From assembly GCF_030696665.1 (NCBI RefSeq), contig NZ_JAUYRV010000053.1, forward strand, positions 82,866-146,865: a stretch of DNA of 64,000 bases, in the 5' to 3' direction. Within the stretch, counting starts at the first letter, position 1. The number at the start of each line of letters is the position of its first letter. The translations under genes and the position numbers were made by a program. Origin of the DNA: Novosphingobium sp. (GTDB lineage Bacteria; Pseudomonadota; Alphaproteobacteria; Sphingomonadales; Sphingomonadaceae). Shown piece by piece: positions 1 to 9,209 of the stretch. Under the pieces are notes generated by a model. The model had not been told where the DNA came from, searched no databases, and saw only the letters and a list, made by a program, of their open reading frames with translations.

Positions 1-478
1 CCAGCACATCGGCGCTGGTCGTGGCCACGGGGGGAAGCTGGCCTGCGGCATCGGGCCTGCGTTCGGCGCGTTGCGCGGGCGCGCCGGGACCGCTCATCAC
101 CGCGCCCGGTGCGATTACGACATAGCCGTGGCTCGCGATTTCAAGCAGATGCAGGCGGGCGCTGGCACCATCGGCCATACATCCGCCGTTGCCCCAGACA
201 AGCACGCCCAGCGGTGGCCCGGCGGCAATGCTGGCGGGGCGATAGATCACGTGGCCCGGAAGCGTGGCGTCTGTCGTCATCACCGCCGGAAAGGCACCGG
301 TGCCCGGGCCGTTCGGCATGGCGTTATAGGCAGCGCGCGCGGCTACGTAGGCGGCATCAGGTCCGGTAGCGGCGGGAGCGCCCTGTTGCGCGGCGAGCGG
401 CAAGGCCGCGCTGGCCAGAAACGCAGTTACGGCGAGCCGGGCAAAGTGTCTGGCAATTGGGACCAAGGCATCCTCCAT
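1..478 (-). CDS. Secreted alpha/beta-hydrolase-like protein (C-terminus outside window)
   Basis: Reading the minus strand from the ATG at 478 gives an open frame of 159 codons that runs off the window edge. The first 30 residues are basic then hydrophobic and end in a signal-peptidase-like site (LPLAAQQ). The mature part contains VLVWGNGGCMADG, which looks like the first strand and oxyanion region of dienelactone-hydrolase or chlorophyllase-like alpha/beta hydrolases; the nucleophile elbow and catalytic His would lie beyond the window. It is divergent from the capA-like operon and shares its 254-bp upstream region, including the LacI-type palindrome at 657-668, so co-regulation is plausible. 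A periplasmic esterase would fit the tannase-family enzyme at 5564. The family is inferred from partial sequence only. Confidence 0.6.
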   Translation of the reverse strand, partial: MEDALVPIARHFARLAVTAFLASAALPLAAQQGAPAATGPDAAYVAARAAYNAMPNGPGTGAFPAVMTTDATLPGHVIYRPASIAAGPPLGVLVWGNGGCMADGASARLHLLEIASHGYVVIAPGAVMSGPGAPAQRAERRPDAAGQLPPVATTSADVL

Positions 479-655
479 CGTGAATCCGGTTGTTCCGGTG
501 TGGCCAGACTGGCTGCGGATTTTTGTCTGCGCAAGGGCTTGCAGAGTGATTCTCGGTTTCGGGCGCGCAATTTGCGGACACCACCCCCTGTGGTTCAGCC
601 AAATACCATAGGATTATCGGCAATTTCGTGGCTAAAGTCATTCAAAATTGTCATA

Positions 656-669
656 TGCAAGCGCTTGCT
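656..669. promoter_or_regulatory. LacI-type operator upstream of the capA-like operon
   Basis: Positions 657-668 are a perfect 12-bp palindrome, GCAAGCGCTTGC. The 14-mer TGCAAGCGCTTGCT matches the general LacI/GalR-family pattern TGnAAnCGnTTnCA except at the last base. It sits between a possible -35 (TTGTCA, 648-653) and the operon start at 733. Related sequences lie at 15533-15546 and 16765-16778, and a LacI-family gene lies at 16811. Binding by that protein is inference. Confidence 0.55.
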
Positions 670-732
670 AAATGCGGCAATGCCCGGTAGTCTCCTTCGA
701 AACACTGCAACAATTGATCTGGGGAGGGTGTC

Positions 733-1854
733 ATGAGCCACACCGTGTTGGCTACGGGCGATCTTGCCTTGGATCGTGACGATTACGACGCGAGTTTTGC
801 CGGGACCGCCGATGTGCTCGGTGCCGCAGATATTGTGTTCGGGCAGCTTGAAACCAGCTTTGCTGAAAAGGGCGTGCGCCTGCCGCAGGCGCGCCATGCG
901 GTTTTGGCGCGGCCAGAAGGTGCCGCCGCGCTGGGACGGGCCGGGTTCGATGTGATCTCGATGGCGGGCAATCACGTGATGGACTGGGGGCATGAGGCGT
1001 TTTTCGAAACGCGCGCGCATCTTGAAGCGGCGGGGATGAACGTGGTGGGTGCAGGGGCGAACATTGCCGAGGCGCGCCGCCCGGTGATCCGCACGCTGGG
1101 CGATGGCACGCGCGTGGCGTTCCTGGCCTATTCCAGCATCCTGCCGCATTCCTATTGGGCGGATGAACGCAGACCCGGTTGTGTGCCGATGCGCGCATTC
1201 ACGGTTTACGAACAGGTTGAGCATGACCAGCCCGGCACGCCCGCGCGGGTGCATACATACCCGCACCGCGAAGACCTTGCCGCGATGGAGGCCGATATTC
1301 GTGCGGCGAAGGCTGAAGCTGATGTGGTGCTGGTTTCACACCACTGGGGCATCCATTTTGTGCGCGCGGTGATTGCCGATTATCAGCGCGATGTGGCGCG
1401 CGCCGCGATTGCTGCCGGGGCCGACGCGATCTTTGGCGGGCACGCGCATATCCTGAAAGGGTGCGAACTGATCGACGGCAAGCCGGTGTTCTATTCGCTG
1501 TGCAACTTCGCCACCGATCTTGCGATGGATGAGGCACATGCCGCCTCCAAGAGCTTTAACGAAATCCGCGTGCTGGCCGAAGAGTGGGAGCCGGACTTTG
1601 GCAGCCTGTATAATTTCCCCAAGGCGGCGCGGCTTTCGATGATTGCCAGGCTGGAGATTGCGGGCGGAAAGGTGCTGCGCGCGGGATTGCTGCCGCTGGT
1701 GATTGGGCGCGATGCCGTGCCGCGTCTGGCGCAGCCGGGCAGCGAGGATCATGCGGCGGTGGTCGATTATCTGAGTGCGGTTACGGCAGAGGCGGGGCTG
1801 AACGCGCGCTATCGCAACGATGCCGATATGGTCGTGCTGGAAGCGGCGGCATGA
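733..1854 (+). CDS. CapA-family (PGA_cap) metallophosphoesterase-like protein
   Basis: 373 residues, preceded by a strong ribosome site (GGGGAGGG) six bases before ATG. Family signatures are an N-terminal GDLALD, GNHVMDWG (about residues 79-86), SHHWGIHF (about 203) and GGHAHILKG, which form the metal-binding core of the CapA/PgsA calcineurin-like fold. CapA proteins were first described in poly-gamma-glutamate capsule export, but many soluble homologues occur in catabolic operons with unknown substrates. There is no signal peptide or transmembrane segment here, so a cytoplasmic hydrolase role is more likely than capsule export. It is the first gene of a tightly packed operon and overlaps the next gene by ATGA. 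The LacI-type palindrome at 657-668 is upstream. Confidence 0.85.
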   Translation: MSHTVLATGDLALDRDDYDASFAGTADVLGAADIVFGQLETSFAEKGVRLPQARHAVLARPEGAAALGRAGFDVISMAGNHVMDWGHEAFFETRAHLEAAGMNVVGAGANIAEARRPVIRTLGDGTRVAFLAYSSILPHSYWADERRPGCVPMRAFTVYEQVEHDQPGTPARVHTYPHREDLAAMEADIRAAKAEADVVLVSHHWGIHFVRAVIADYQRDVARAAIAAGADAIFGGHAHILKGCELIDGKPVFYSLCNFATDLAMDEAHAASKSFNEIRVLAEEWEPDFGSLYNFPKAARLSMIARLEIAGGKVLRAGLLPLVIGRDAVPRLAQPGSEDHAAVVDYLSAVTAEAGLNARYRNDADMVVLEAAA

Positions 1855-2897
1855 GGGTGCTTGGGCGCGCCTTTCCGCTTGAGGGGTTCGTTTTCCTCTA
1901 TCTGCTGGCCTATCTGCCCAATGTGATCGTGACCAAGCTGGTGACGTCCATGCCGCACGCCGGGCTGGGCCGTCCGCTCACCGGGCTGGAGACACTGCCT
2001 GCATCGCTGATCATCAACATGGTGCTGACTTGGGGCTTTATCTGGCTTTCGGGCTGGCACAAGGACGCGAACAAGGTTGCGCTGGGACCGGTGCGGGTGC
2101 CGTTCCCCACGCGCTATACGTTCCTGTCGGGCCTTGGCACGGCGATGGTGCTGTTCACCGTGCCACTCAGCTTCACCATTCCCGATGTAAGCATTCCGTT
2201 CATCCAGTTGCTGATGCGCGGGGACATTCTGATCATCGCGCCGCTGGTGGATATGATGTTCGGCCGACGGGTGCGCTGGTGGAGCTGGACGGCGCTGGCG
2301 ATGGTGCTGTTTGCGCTGGTTATCGCGCTGTCGGACCGGGGCGGGCTGAAGCTGCCGCCCATCGCGATCCTGACAGTGGTGCTTTATACCATCGGCTATT
2401 TCCTGCGTCTGTTCGTGATGACCAAGATTTCGAAGAGCGGCGATCCGGCTTCGGTGCGGCGTTACTTCGTTGAGGAAAAGATGATTGCGCTGCCGATGTC
2501 GGTGGTGATCCTGGGCGTGATTTCCGCCAGCGGGATTGGTGGGCAATCGGGCGAATTGGCCTGGGGCTTCATCGGCGTGTGGGGCGATCCGGTGCTGGCA
2601 GACCTGTTCTGGATCGGCGCGACGCTGACGGTGATCTCGGTGCTGGCCATCATCATCCTGCTCGACCCGCGCGAGAACGCATACTGCGTACCGCTGGAAC
2701 GCGCGGCGAGCCTTGTGGCCGGGATCGGCGGATCGGTGCTGCTGGCGTGGTTCTGGGGCCTGCGGATGCCGCGCGATGCGGAGCTGATTGGCGCTGGCGT
2801 GCTGGTGGGGGCGATTGTGCTGCTGTCGCTCGCCCCGCGTTTTGCAGCGAAGCGAGAGCTGGCTGGCCGCACACAGGCGATCAGCGAAACACCATAA
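1851..2897 (+). CDS. Multi-pass membrane protein, DMT/EamA-like permease
   Basis: 348 residues with about ten hydrophobic segments spread over the whole length, resembling the 10-TM drug/metabolite transporter superfamily. No specific substrate motif is recognisable. The start codon overlaps the CapA-like stop (ATGA), so translation is probably coupled. The TonB receptor gene begins 57 bp downstream. The simplest reading is an inner-membrane transporter for the compound, or a product of it, handled by the operon's receptor, tannase-family enzyme and PrpD-like protein. The assignment to DMT rather than another 10-TM family rests on hydrophobicity pattern only. Confidence 0.65.
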   Translation: MRVLGRAFPLEGFVFLYLLAYLPNVIVTKLVTSMPHAGLGRPLTGLETLPASLIINMVLTWGFIWLSGWHKDANKVALGPVRVPFPTRYTFLSGLGTAMVLFTVPLSFTIPDVSIPFIQLLMRGDILIIAPLVDMMFGRRVRWWSWTALAMVLFALVIALSDRGGLKLPPIAILTVVLYTIGYFLRLFVMTKISKSGDPASVRRYFVEEKMIALPMSVVILGVISASGIGGQSGELAWGFIGVWGDPVLADLFWIGATLTVISVLAIIILLDPRENAYCVPLERAASLVAGIGGSVLLAWFWGLRMPRDAELIGAGVLVGAIVLLSLAPRFAAKRELAGRTQAISETP

Positions 2898-2954
2898 GAT
2901 CAAGGAGTTCCCGGTCGGGGTAAGGCCGGTTTTCGATAATGAGGGAGAGTAGAT

Positions 2955-5564
2955 ATGGGGAACGTCAACACTATCAGGTTCAGCCTGCTGGCCACCGGAG
3001 CGCTCGCCGCGCTGTTGCCAGTCAGCGTGCAGGCGCAGGAAGCGCAGGCAGATGCGGCGGCGGAAGAGCAGGCGATTATCGTCACCGGCAGCCGCATTCG
3101 CGGGATCGAAGCGGTTGGCTCAAGCGTCATCGCGATCAGCGCCGATGACATTGCGCAAGAGCCGGTCACTTCGACCGCTGACCTGCTGCGCCGCGTGCCG
3201 CAAGTCGTCTCGCTGGGTGCAAACCGCAATGGTGGCTCGGCGCAGAATGGCGCGGCCAACGCCACGCGCGGGGCTGGCATCAACTTGCGCGGCATTTCCA
3301 CCAACGCCACGCTGCTGCTGTACGATGGCCGCCGCTTCCCGCCGCAGGGCACGCAAGGGCAGTTCACCGATCCATCGGTGCTTCCTGCGATTGCGCTCGA
3401 GCGGGTCGAGGTTGTGGCCGATGGCGCTTCGGCCGTTTACGGCTCGGACGCGATTGCGGGCGTGGTGAACTTCATCCTGCGCCGCAATTTTGATGGCGTG
3501 GAAGTGCGCGCGCGGGCCGGGATGGCAGAGGGCGGCTATACCGAAAAGCAGATCTCCGCACTGCTGGGCCGCAAGTGGGACACCGGTTCGGCGATGATCG
3601 CCGCCGAATACACCACCAATTCGCACCTGCGCGGCTATGACCTCGACTTTTATCAGGACGATAATCGCTATCGTGGCGGGCGCGATCTGCGCGTGCAGAA
3701 CTGCAACCCCGGCACGATCAGCGTGGGCGGCAACACTTATGCCATCCCGCAAGGTGGCGTGACGGCGGCCAATGTCGGCGCTTTGCGGGCAGGCACCAAC
3801 AACCGCTGCTTCTACAACGCGCAGGACACGGTGATCCCTGAACAGAAGCGCTACAACGTGACCGCCGCCATCTCGCAGGATATTGGCGAGAGCGTGCGCG
3901 TGTTTGCAGACGGGTTCTATTCCTATCGCAATGGCACGATTTCGGGGATCAACAACATCAGCGCCACGGTGCGGAACACCAATCCGTTCTTCGTTTCACC
4001 CGTGGCAGGTGCAACGCAGCAGACGGTGCTGTGGTCTATGGTCCCGGAACTGGGACCGGACTTCAATCCCTATCACGGGGAATCGTGGAACGTGGTGGCC
4101 GGGATCGAGGCCAATCTGATCGGTGATTTCAAGGCCACCGCCTATTACGCGCATGGTGAGTCTGAAGATGTGGCTGATCGCCGCCTTGGCGTGAACACTG
4201 CCGCGCTCAACGCCGCGCTGGCCGATACCAACCGCGCCACCGCGCTGAACGTGTTTGGCGGGCCGAACAATCCGGCGACGCTGGCCAAGATCCGCGACAA
4301 CCTGTTCGTCATCACCGGGCGCACCAAGCTGGACGTGGCCAACGTGCAACTGGACGGATCGCTGTTCGATCTGCCGGGCGGCGCGGTGCGCGTGGCTTTG
4401 GGCGGGGAATACCGCGAGGAATACACTTATACCGACCTGCTCACCGGGCAGGCCCTTACCCCGCGCAGCGTGGCCGATTCCGGCACGCGCAATGTGAAGG
4501 CGGTGTTTGGTGAACTGTTCGTGCCGATCGTGGGCAGCGGCAATGCCATGCCGTTTATCGAACAACTCTCGCTTTCCATTGCGGGCCGCTATGAAAAGTA
4601 TAGCGATTTCGGCAGCACCACCAATCCCAAGATCGGGCTGACGTGGAAGCCGATGGACACGCTCACCCTGCGCGGCAGCTATGGCACATCGTTCCGCGCG
4701 CCAACCTTTACCGAGGTTTCGACCATCGCGGGCGGGGCCGGGCTGTATTACGATACGCTGCCGGGCGCTTCGGGCAATCTGGTGGGCATCGGCATTGCCG
4801 GCGGCAATCCGGGGTTGAAGCCCGAGACGGCGACGACATGGTCAGTGGGCGGTGAGTTCAGGCCGATCAGCGCGCTGCGCCTGACGCTGACGTACTTCGA
4901 CATCGACTACAAGGACCAGATTCAGGCCCTGCGCGGCACGCCGGGCATCCTGACAAACCCGATCTATGCCTCTTTCGTGCGGTTCAACCCGAGCGCGGCA
5001 GACGTGACCGCGCTGATCAATTCGGGCCTGCCGATCAACAATGCGATCAATGCCAATCAGGTGCAGTTCATTGTTGATGGACGCCGCCAGAACCTGGGCC
5101 GGTCGCAAGTGCGCGGGATCGACTTTGGAGCCTATGCCAACTGGACGCTGGGCGGCGTGAAGTTTGATGCAGGCGTGCAGGGCACATACTTCACCAAGTA
5201 TCTGTTCCAGGCATTGCCGGGGGCGGCGGTTACCAACGTGGCGGGGCTGATCAACTTCCCGCAGAAGTTCCGCTCGCAGGCCGATATCGGCGCGCAAGTG
5301 GGCATCTTCTCGGGCCGTCTGACGTGGAACCATCTTGCGTCCTACACCAACACCACGATCACGCCCTTCCAGAAGGTTTCGAACTACGACACCTTTGATC
5401 TGGGCGTGAATGTGGAAGTGAACGAGCGGCTGCGCATCGGCTTTGACGTGCGCAACCTGCTGAACGAAGATCCTCCGTTCGTGGATACCACGCGCGGCTA
5501 TGATGCGCAGTCGGCCAATCCGATCCCGCGCATGTTTGCGATGACCGCCGGGGTGAAGTTCTGA
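2955..5564 (+). CDS. TonB-dependent outer-membrane receptor
   Basis: 869 residues, start chosen at ATG 2955 behind GGGAGAG. A signal peptide ends near VQAQEA, followed by the TonB-box region and the plug (IIVTGSRIRG, then LLRRVPQVVSLG, AVYGSDAIAGVVNFILRR). The C-terminal beta-barrel ends in a terminal aromatic strand (FAMTAGVKF). The ITGSRIRG type is the large sphingomonad/Caulobacter receptor family with diverse organic ligands, not classical siderophore receptors. It lies between a permease and a tannase/feruloyl-esterase family enzyme, so uptake of a plant phenolic ester or related ligand is a reasonable inference. Its stop overlaps the next start by one base (TGATG). Confidence 0.95.
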   Translation: MGNVNTIRFSLLATGALAALLPVSVQAQEAQADAAAEEQAIIVTGSRIRGIEAVGSSVIAISADDIAQEPVTSTADLLRRVPQVVSLGANRNGGSAQNGAANATRGAGINLRGISTNATLLLYDGRRFPPQGTQGQFTDPSVLPAIALERVEVVADGASAVYGSDAIAGVVNFILRRNFDGVEVRARAGMAEGGYTEKQISALLGRKWDTGSAMIAAEYTTNSHLRGYDLDFYQDDNRYRGGRDLRVQNCNPGTISVGGNTYAIPQGGVTAANVGALRAGTNNRCFYNAQDTVIPEQKRYNVTAAISQDIGESVRVFADGFYSYRNGTISGINNISATVRNTNPFFVSPVAGATQQTVLWSMVPELGPDFNPYHGESWNVVAGIEANLIGDFKATAYYAHGESEDVADRRLGVNTAALNAALADTNRATALNVFGGPNNPATLAKIRDNLFVITGRTKLDVANVQLDGSLFDLPGGAVRVALGGEYREEYTYTDLLTGQALTPRSVADSGTRNVKAVFGELFVPIVGSGNAMPFIEQLSLSIAGRYEKYSDFGSTTNPKIGLTWKPMDTLTLRGSYGTSFRAPTFTEVSTIAGGAGLYYDTLPGASGNLVGIGIAGGNPGLKPETATTWSVGGEFRPISALRLTLTYFDIDYKDQIQALRGTPGILTNPIYASFVRFNPSAADVTALINSGLPINNAINANQVQFIVDGRRQNLGRSQVRGIDFGAYANWTLGGVKFDAGVQGTYFTKYLFQALPGAAVTNVAGLINFPQKFRSQADIGAQVGIFSGRLTWNHLASYTNTTITPFQKVSNYDTFDLGVNVEVNERLRIGFDVRNLLNEDPPFVDTTRGYDAQSANPIPRMFAMTAGVKF

Positions 5565-7081
5565 TGGCGGCGCTGCTTTCGCTGCTGGCTGCGGCAAGCG
5601 TTGCCACCGCCAGTCCTGCCGATTGCAGCGCGCTTATCGGTGCAAGGGGGGACGTGGTGGTGGATAAGGCCACTGCGGTCCCCGCCAATGCGGCGTTCAA
5701 GCCGGACGACAGCCGAACGTTCTATAAATCGGTTCCGGTATCGGCAGGGTTCTGCCGTGTGGAAGGGCGGATTGAGGGGACCATCGGCTTTGAACTGTGG
5801 CTGCCGCTGGCGTGGAACGGACGGCTCCTTGGCGCTGGCGTTGGCGGCGATGCAGGGGTTTTCAACTACATCGACATGAGCCTGCGCGTGGGACAAGGCT
5901 TTGCCACGGTCACCACCGACGCCGGGCACAAGGCCAGCGATGCGCATTGGATGCGCAACGCCAAAGCGCGCACGGATTACGAACACCGTGCCGTTCACCT
6001 CACCGCGCAAGGTGCGAAGGCGATTGCGGCTCGGTTCTATGCGCGGCCCGTGGACCGCAGCTATTTCACCGGATGTTCGGGCGGCGGGCGGCAGGCCTTG
6101 AAGGAAATGCAGGTCCATCCGCAGGACTATGACGGGGTGATTGCGGGCGCGCCCGGACCCAACATGCCCCTGCAATCGGTGCGGATGATGTGGTTCGCAC
6201 TGGAGGCGCAGCGCAAACCGCAAGCCGCCCTGAGCGATGCTGATTGGTTGCTTTACGAAAGCCGCGTGACCGCTGCGTGCGATGGCATGGACGGCAAAGT
6301 GGACGGGATCATCACCGATCCGCTGCAGTGCCAGTTCCGCACCGCGACGCTGCTGTGCAAGCCGGGGCAAGGCGAGGGGTGCCTGACCGCGCCGAAGCTG
6401 ACCATGCTGAACAGCATCATCGCGCCGCTGCGGGATGAGCGCGGAAGGGCGATGGACCGGGGCCTGCTCTCCGCCGTCCGCACGCGCCCCGGTCCGCCGT
6501 CGCCACTGTTGCGCGCGATGTGGGCCGATGCCGCGCATGACGATCCTGCATGGGATGAACTGACCTTCAGCCGCACCGGTGACCTTGCGCTGATCAACAA
6601 GGTGATGCCGCAATTGCGCGGGGATTCCACGTCCATCGCGCCGTTCGTTGCCGATGGCCGCCGGGCGATCCTCTATCAGGGGTGGCAAGACCCATCGACC
6701 AATGCCGGGCCGACGCTGGAATACTATGGCGCGCTGGCGCGTGACAACGGTGGCCTTGGGCGTTTGGCGCAGAACGTGCGGCTGTTCATGGTGCCGGGCA
6801 TGTATCATTGCCGGGGCGGTCCGGGCGTGGACAGCTTTGGCGCATCGGGCCATGCGCCGGTGAGCGAGGACGCCTCGAAGGACATGCTTTGGGCGCTGAT
6901 CCGCTGGGTAGAGCAGGGCATTGCGCCCGAGCGGATCGAGGCGAGCAAGGTGGCTGACACGGGCAGTTTTACTCGCCCGATCTGTGCGTTCCCCAAGTCG
7001 GCACGGCTACGCGGCGGTGAATGGGCCTGCGAACATGACGCCGCGCTGCTGCGCTGGCCTTCTGCCAAGTTGACGAAATGA
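5564..7081 (+). CDS. Tannase/feruloyl esterase family hydrolase
   Basis: 505 residues with a short hydrophobic signal-like N-terminus (residues 1-17). It carries the full CS-D-HC signature of the tannase family: Cys171-Ser172 in GCSGGG, Asp376 in QGWQDPS and His415-Cys416 in MYHCRGG. In this family the two cysteines form a disulfide beside the catalytic triad. Members hydrolyse galloyl, feruloyl or other aryl esters, and the bacterial homologues also include MHET-type esterases. It is translationally coupled to the TonB receptor (TGATG) and overlaps the PrpD-like gene (ATGA). A periplasmic ester hydrolase releasing a phenolic acid after uptake would fit; the actual substrate cannot be read from the sequence. 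Confidence 0.9.
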   Translation: MAALLSLLAAASVATASPADCSALIGARGDVVVDKATAVPANAAFKPDDSRTFYKSVPVSAGFCRVEGRIEGTIGFELWLPLAWNGRLLGAGVGGDAGVFNYIDMSLRVGQGFATVTTDAGHKASDAHWMRNAKARTDYEHRAVHLTAQGAKAIAARFYARPVDRSYFTGCSGGGRQALKEMQVHPQDYDGVIAGAPGPNMPLQSVRMMWFALEAQRKPQAALSDADWLLYESRVTAACDGMDGKVDGIITDPLQCQFRTATLLCKPGQGEGCLTAPKLTMLNSIIAPLRDERGRAMDRGLLSAVRTRPGPPSPLLRAMWADAAHDDPAWDELTFSRTGDLALINKVMPQLRGDSTSIAPFVADGRRAILYQGWQDPSTNAGPTLEYYGALARDNGGLGRLAQNVRLFMVPGMYHCRGGPGVDSFGASGHAPVSEDASKDMLWALIRWVEQGIAPERIEASKVADTGSFTRPICAFPKSARLRGGEWACEHDAALLRWPSAKLTK

Positions 7082-8439
7082 TCAGCGATATTCTTTCCGC
7101 CCATATCGCATCGACGCGGTGGGCTGGTTTGCCCGAAGCGGCGCGGGAAGGTGCGCGGCGGGTGCTGCTGGACGCGGTGGGGGTTACTTATGCCGCCAGC
7201 GGGCTTGCGCCCGAAGCTGCGCCGTTCATTGCTCTGGCCCGCGCCAATGGGGCTGGGCCTTGTGCGATCCTCGGTACGGCGCACCGGGTGCAGCCTTTGG
7301 GCGCAGCGCTGGCCAATGGCGCGCTGGCCCATGCGGTGGATTATGAGGATGCATTTGATCGCGCGCCTGCGCATCCCAATGCATCACTGGTGCCGGTGCT
7401 GCTGGCTTTGGCGCAATCTGAGGGTGCGGTAGTTGGTCGTCGGTTCCTGACGGCGTTGGCGGTGGGCGGCGATCTGGCTTGTCGGATTGCGCTGTCCCTT
7501 CGCCAGCCGATGGAGCAGGGCGGGTGGTATCCGCCGCCGATAGTCGCCGCATTTGGTGCGGTGGCAGGCGCGGCGAACCTGCTGGGGCTGACGGCGGCGC
7601 AGACCAAGGACGCGCTTTCGCTGACGCTATGCCAGGTGACAATGCCCGGTGAAATCAAGCACAGCCGCCGCACCGTGCTGCGCGCCGTGCGTGAGGCTTT
7701 TCCGGCGCAAGCTGCGTTGACGGCTGCATTGCTGGCGCGTGAGGGCGTGGCCGGGTTTGAGACGCCGCTTGAGGGCAAGTCGGGCTTCTATGCGCTTTAT
7801 GCGGGCGGGCATTTCGCGCCTGATGATCTGACTGAAGGGTTGGGCCAGCACTACTGGGGCGCGGAATTGACGTTCAAGCCTTGGCCCAGTTGCCGGGGGA
7901 CGCATCCGTTTATTGAAATGGCGCTGGATCTAATGGCGCAGCACGGGTTTGCCGCTGATGATATTGCGTCGGTCGAAGTTTCGGTGGACGATGTGCAGGC
8001 GATGCTGGTGGAGCCGCTTGAGCGCAAGCAAGCGCCGGACGTGGCAATTGACGCCAAGTTTTCGATCCCGTTCACCACCGCGCTGGCACTGGTGCGCGGC
8101 GGGGTGAGGCTGGATTCCTTCGGGCCAGAAAGCCTTGGCGATCCGCTGGTCCTTGGCATGGCGGCGAAGGTGCTGCCCGCGGTGGTGGCATCGCCCACAT
8201 GGCAGCGCGGCGTGGGTGGCGCGATGCGTGTTACGCTGAACGATGGCGCAGTGCATGAGGCATTTGTGGCCAATGCGCTGGGGTGCCCCGACCGGCCTTT
8301 GACCGAAGGCGCGCAGTTGGCGAAGTTCATCGACTGCCTGTCGCGCGCGGCGGTGCCGGTCGGGCGGGAGCGGGCTGAGGCGTTGGCTGAGCGCATCTTG
8401 GCGCTCGAAAGCTGCGATGCTGTGGGCGCGCTGTTCTAG
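7078..8439 (+). CDS. MmgE/PrpD family protein
   Basis: 453 residues spanning the whole MmgE/PrpD fold: an all-helical N-terminal domain with ANGALAHAVDYEDAF (about 79-93), and a C-terminal domain with FKPWPSCRGTHPFIE. The family includes 2-methylcitrate dehydratase, cis-aconitate decarboxylase and many uncharacterised catabolic members. No prpB or prpC is nearby, so a methylcitrate role is unlikely; dehydration, isomerisation or decarboxylation of a carboxylic acid released by the operon is more likely. It is the last gene of the five-gene operon. Its stop shares the tetramer CTAG with the convergent OmpA-like gene. Confidence 0.9.
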   Translation: MISDILSAHIASTRWAGLPEAAREGARRVLLDAVGVTYAASGLAPEAAPFIALARANGAGPCAILGTAHRVQPLGAALANGALAHAVDYEDAFDRAPAHPNASLVPVLLALAQSEGAVVGRRFLTALAVGGDLACRIALSLRQPMEQGGWYPPPIVAAFGAVAGAANLLGLTAAQTKDALSLTLCQVTMPGEIKHSRRTVLRAVREAFPAQAALTAALLAREGVAGFETPLEGKSGFYALYAGGHFAPDDLTEGLGQHYWGAELTFKPWPSCRGTHPFIEMALDLMAQHGFAADDIASVEVSVDDVQAMLVEPLERKQAPDVAIDAKFSIPFTTALALVRGGVRLDSFGPESLGDPLVLGMAAKVLPAVVASPTWQRGVGGAMRVTLNDGAVHEAFVANALGCPDRPLTEGAQLAKFIDCLSRAAVPVGRERAEALAERILALESCDAVGALF

Positions 8440-9209
8440 AAAACTGCCCGCATTTCCGCGCGGCGCTGGCTTTGCCACGGCAGGCCATCGGCGTCGGGTT
8501 CGTCAGTTGGCTTGGCCGCCACTTCCCACTTCGTCTCGATCTTCAGGCCTGGCACCAGCCTGCGCATGGTCTCGGCAATAGTTTCAGCGCGTTCCTGCGC
8601 AGCTTCGGGGCGTTCGGCCAGTTCAAGGCCGCTGACCTTCTCAGGCACAGTTGCCGCAAAGCCGGTGACGACGAGCTTTTTGGGCTTGGCCGCCCTGATC
8701 CACGTGACGGCATTGTCGATCAGCCAGTCGTCATACTGGTAAACAAGGAAGTCCTTGTCGAACTCGAAATAGACCGGGAACACGCGTTCGGCATAAGGGC
8801 CGGGGGGCACCGGGCGCGCCACAGATAGCGGCGCGATGTTGCGGCGGGGCAGGGTGTAACGGCGGCCGGGGAAGCCCTCTGCCGGGATCATGTGCCGGGT
8901 GCAGGGGATGTCGAGCCGCGATGTGCGCACCGGATCGAGCGCCGGTGCGCCGCACGGTTGCGCAGTGTTGGCAGAGGGGCGTCCTTCTACCAGCACAGCG
9001 AAGTTCCAATCGGGCTTGTAAGGGCTTTCGGTCACGTCCCAGCGCTTGCCCGTTTCGCGGTCATCGGCCAGCCAGCAGCCCGATTTGCGGCCGGCGTCCG
9101 TATCGCGATAGACCGGGCAGGCGACGTAGCGGACAAGCCCGGCGGTGTCTTGCGCGGCCTGCGCGGTGGTTGCGGTGCAGAGTGCGACAAGGAGGGCGAG
9201 GCGCTTCAC
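8436..9209 (-). CDS. OmpA-family C-terminal domain protein, secreted
   Basis: 257 residues from GTG at 9209, chosen because it starts a clean signal peptide (VKRLALLVALCTATTAQA) and overlaps the upstream stop (GTGA), a typical coupled start; the longer open frame upstream is only the out-of-frame cytochrome gene. Residues about 145-257 resemble the OmpA/MotB peptidoglycan-binding domain (VYFEFDKDFLVYQYDDWL, VTGFAAT, LAERPEAAQERAETI). The N-terminal half is Cys-containing and unrecognised. It is the third gene of a TonB receptor, cytochrome and OmpA-like operon and may anchor the periplasmic haem enzyme. It converges on the PrpD-like gene with overlapping stops. Confidence 0.75.
   Translation of the reverse strand: MKRLALLVALCTATTAQAAQDTAGLVRYVACPVYRDTDAGRKSGCWLADDRETGKRWDVTESPYKPDWNFAVLVEGRPSANTAQPCGAPALDPVRTSRLDIPCTRHMIPAEGFPGRRYTLPRRNIAPLSVARPVPPGPYAERVFPVYFEFDKDFLVYQYDDWLIDNAVTWIRAAKPKKLVVTGFAATVPEKVSGLELAERPEAAQERAETIAETMRRLVPGLKIETKWEVAAKPTDEPDADGLPWQSQRRAEMRAVF

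Noticed and set aside
7078..8439. Methylcitrate cycle gene prpD
   Set aside because: prpB, prpC and acn-type partners are absent and the operon holds an esterase and a TonB receptor; only the broad family is assigned.
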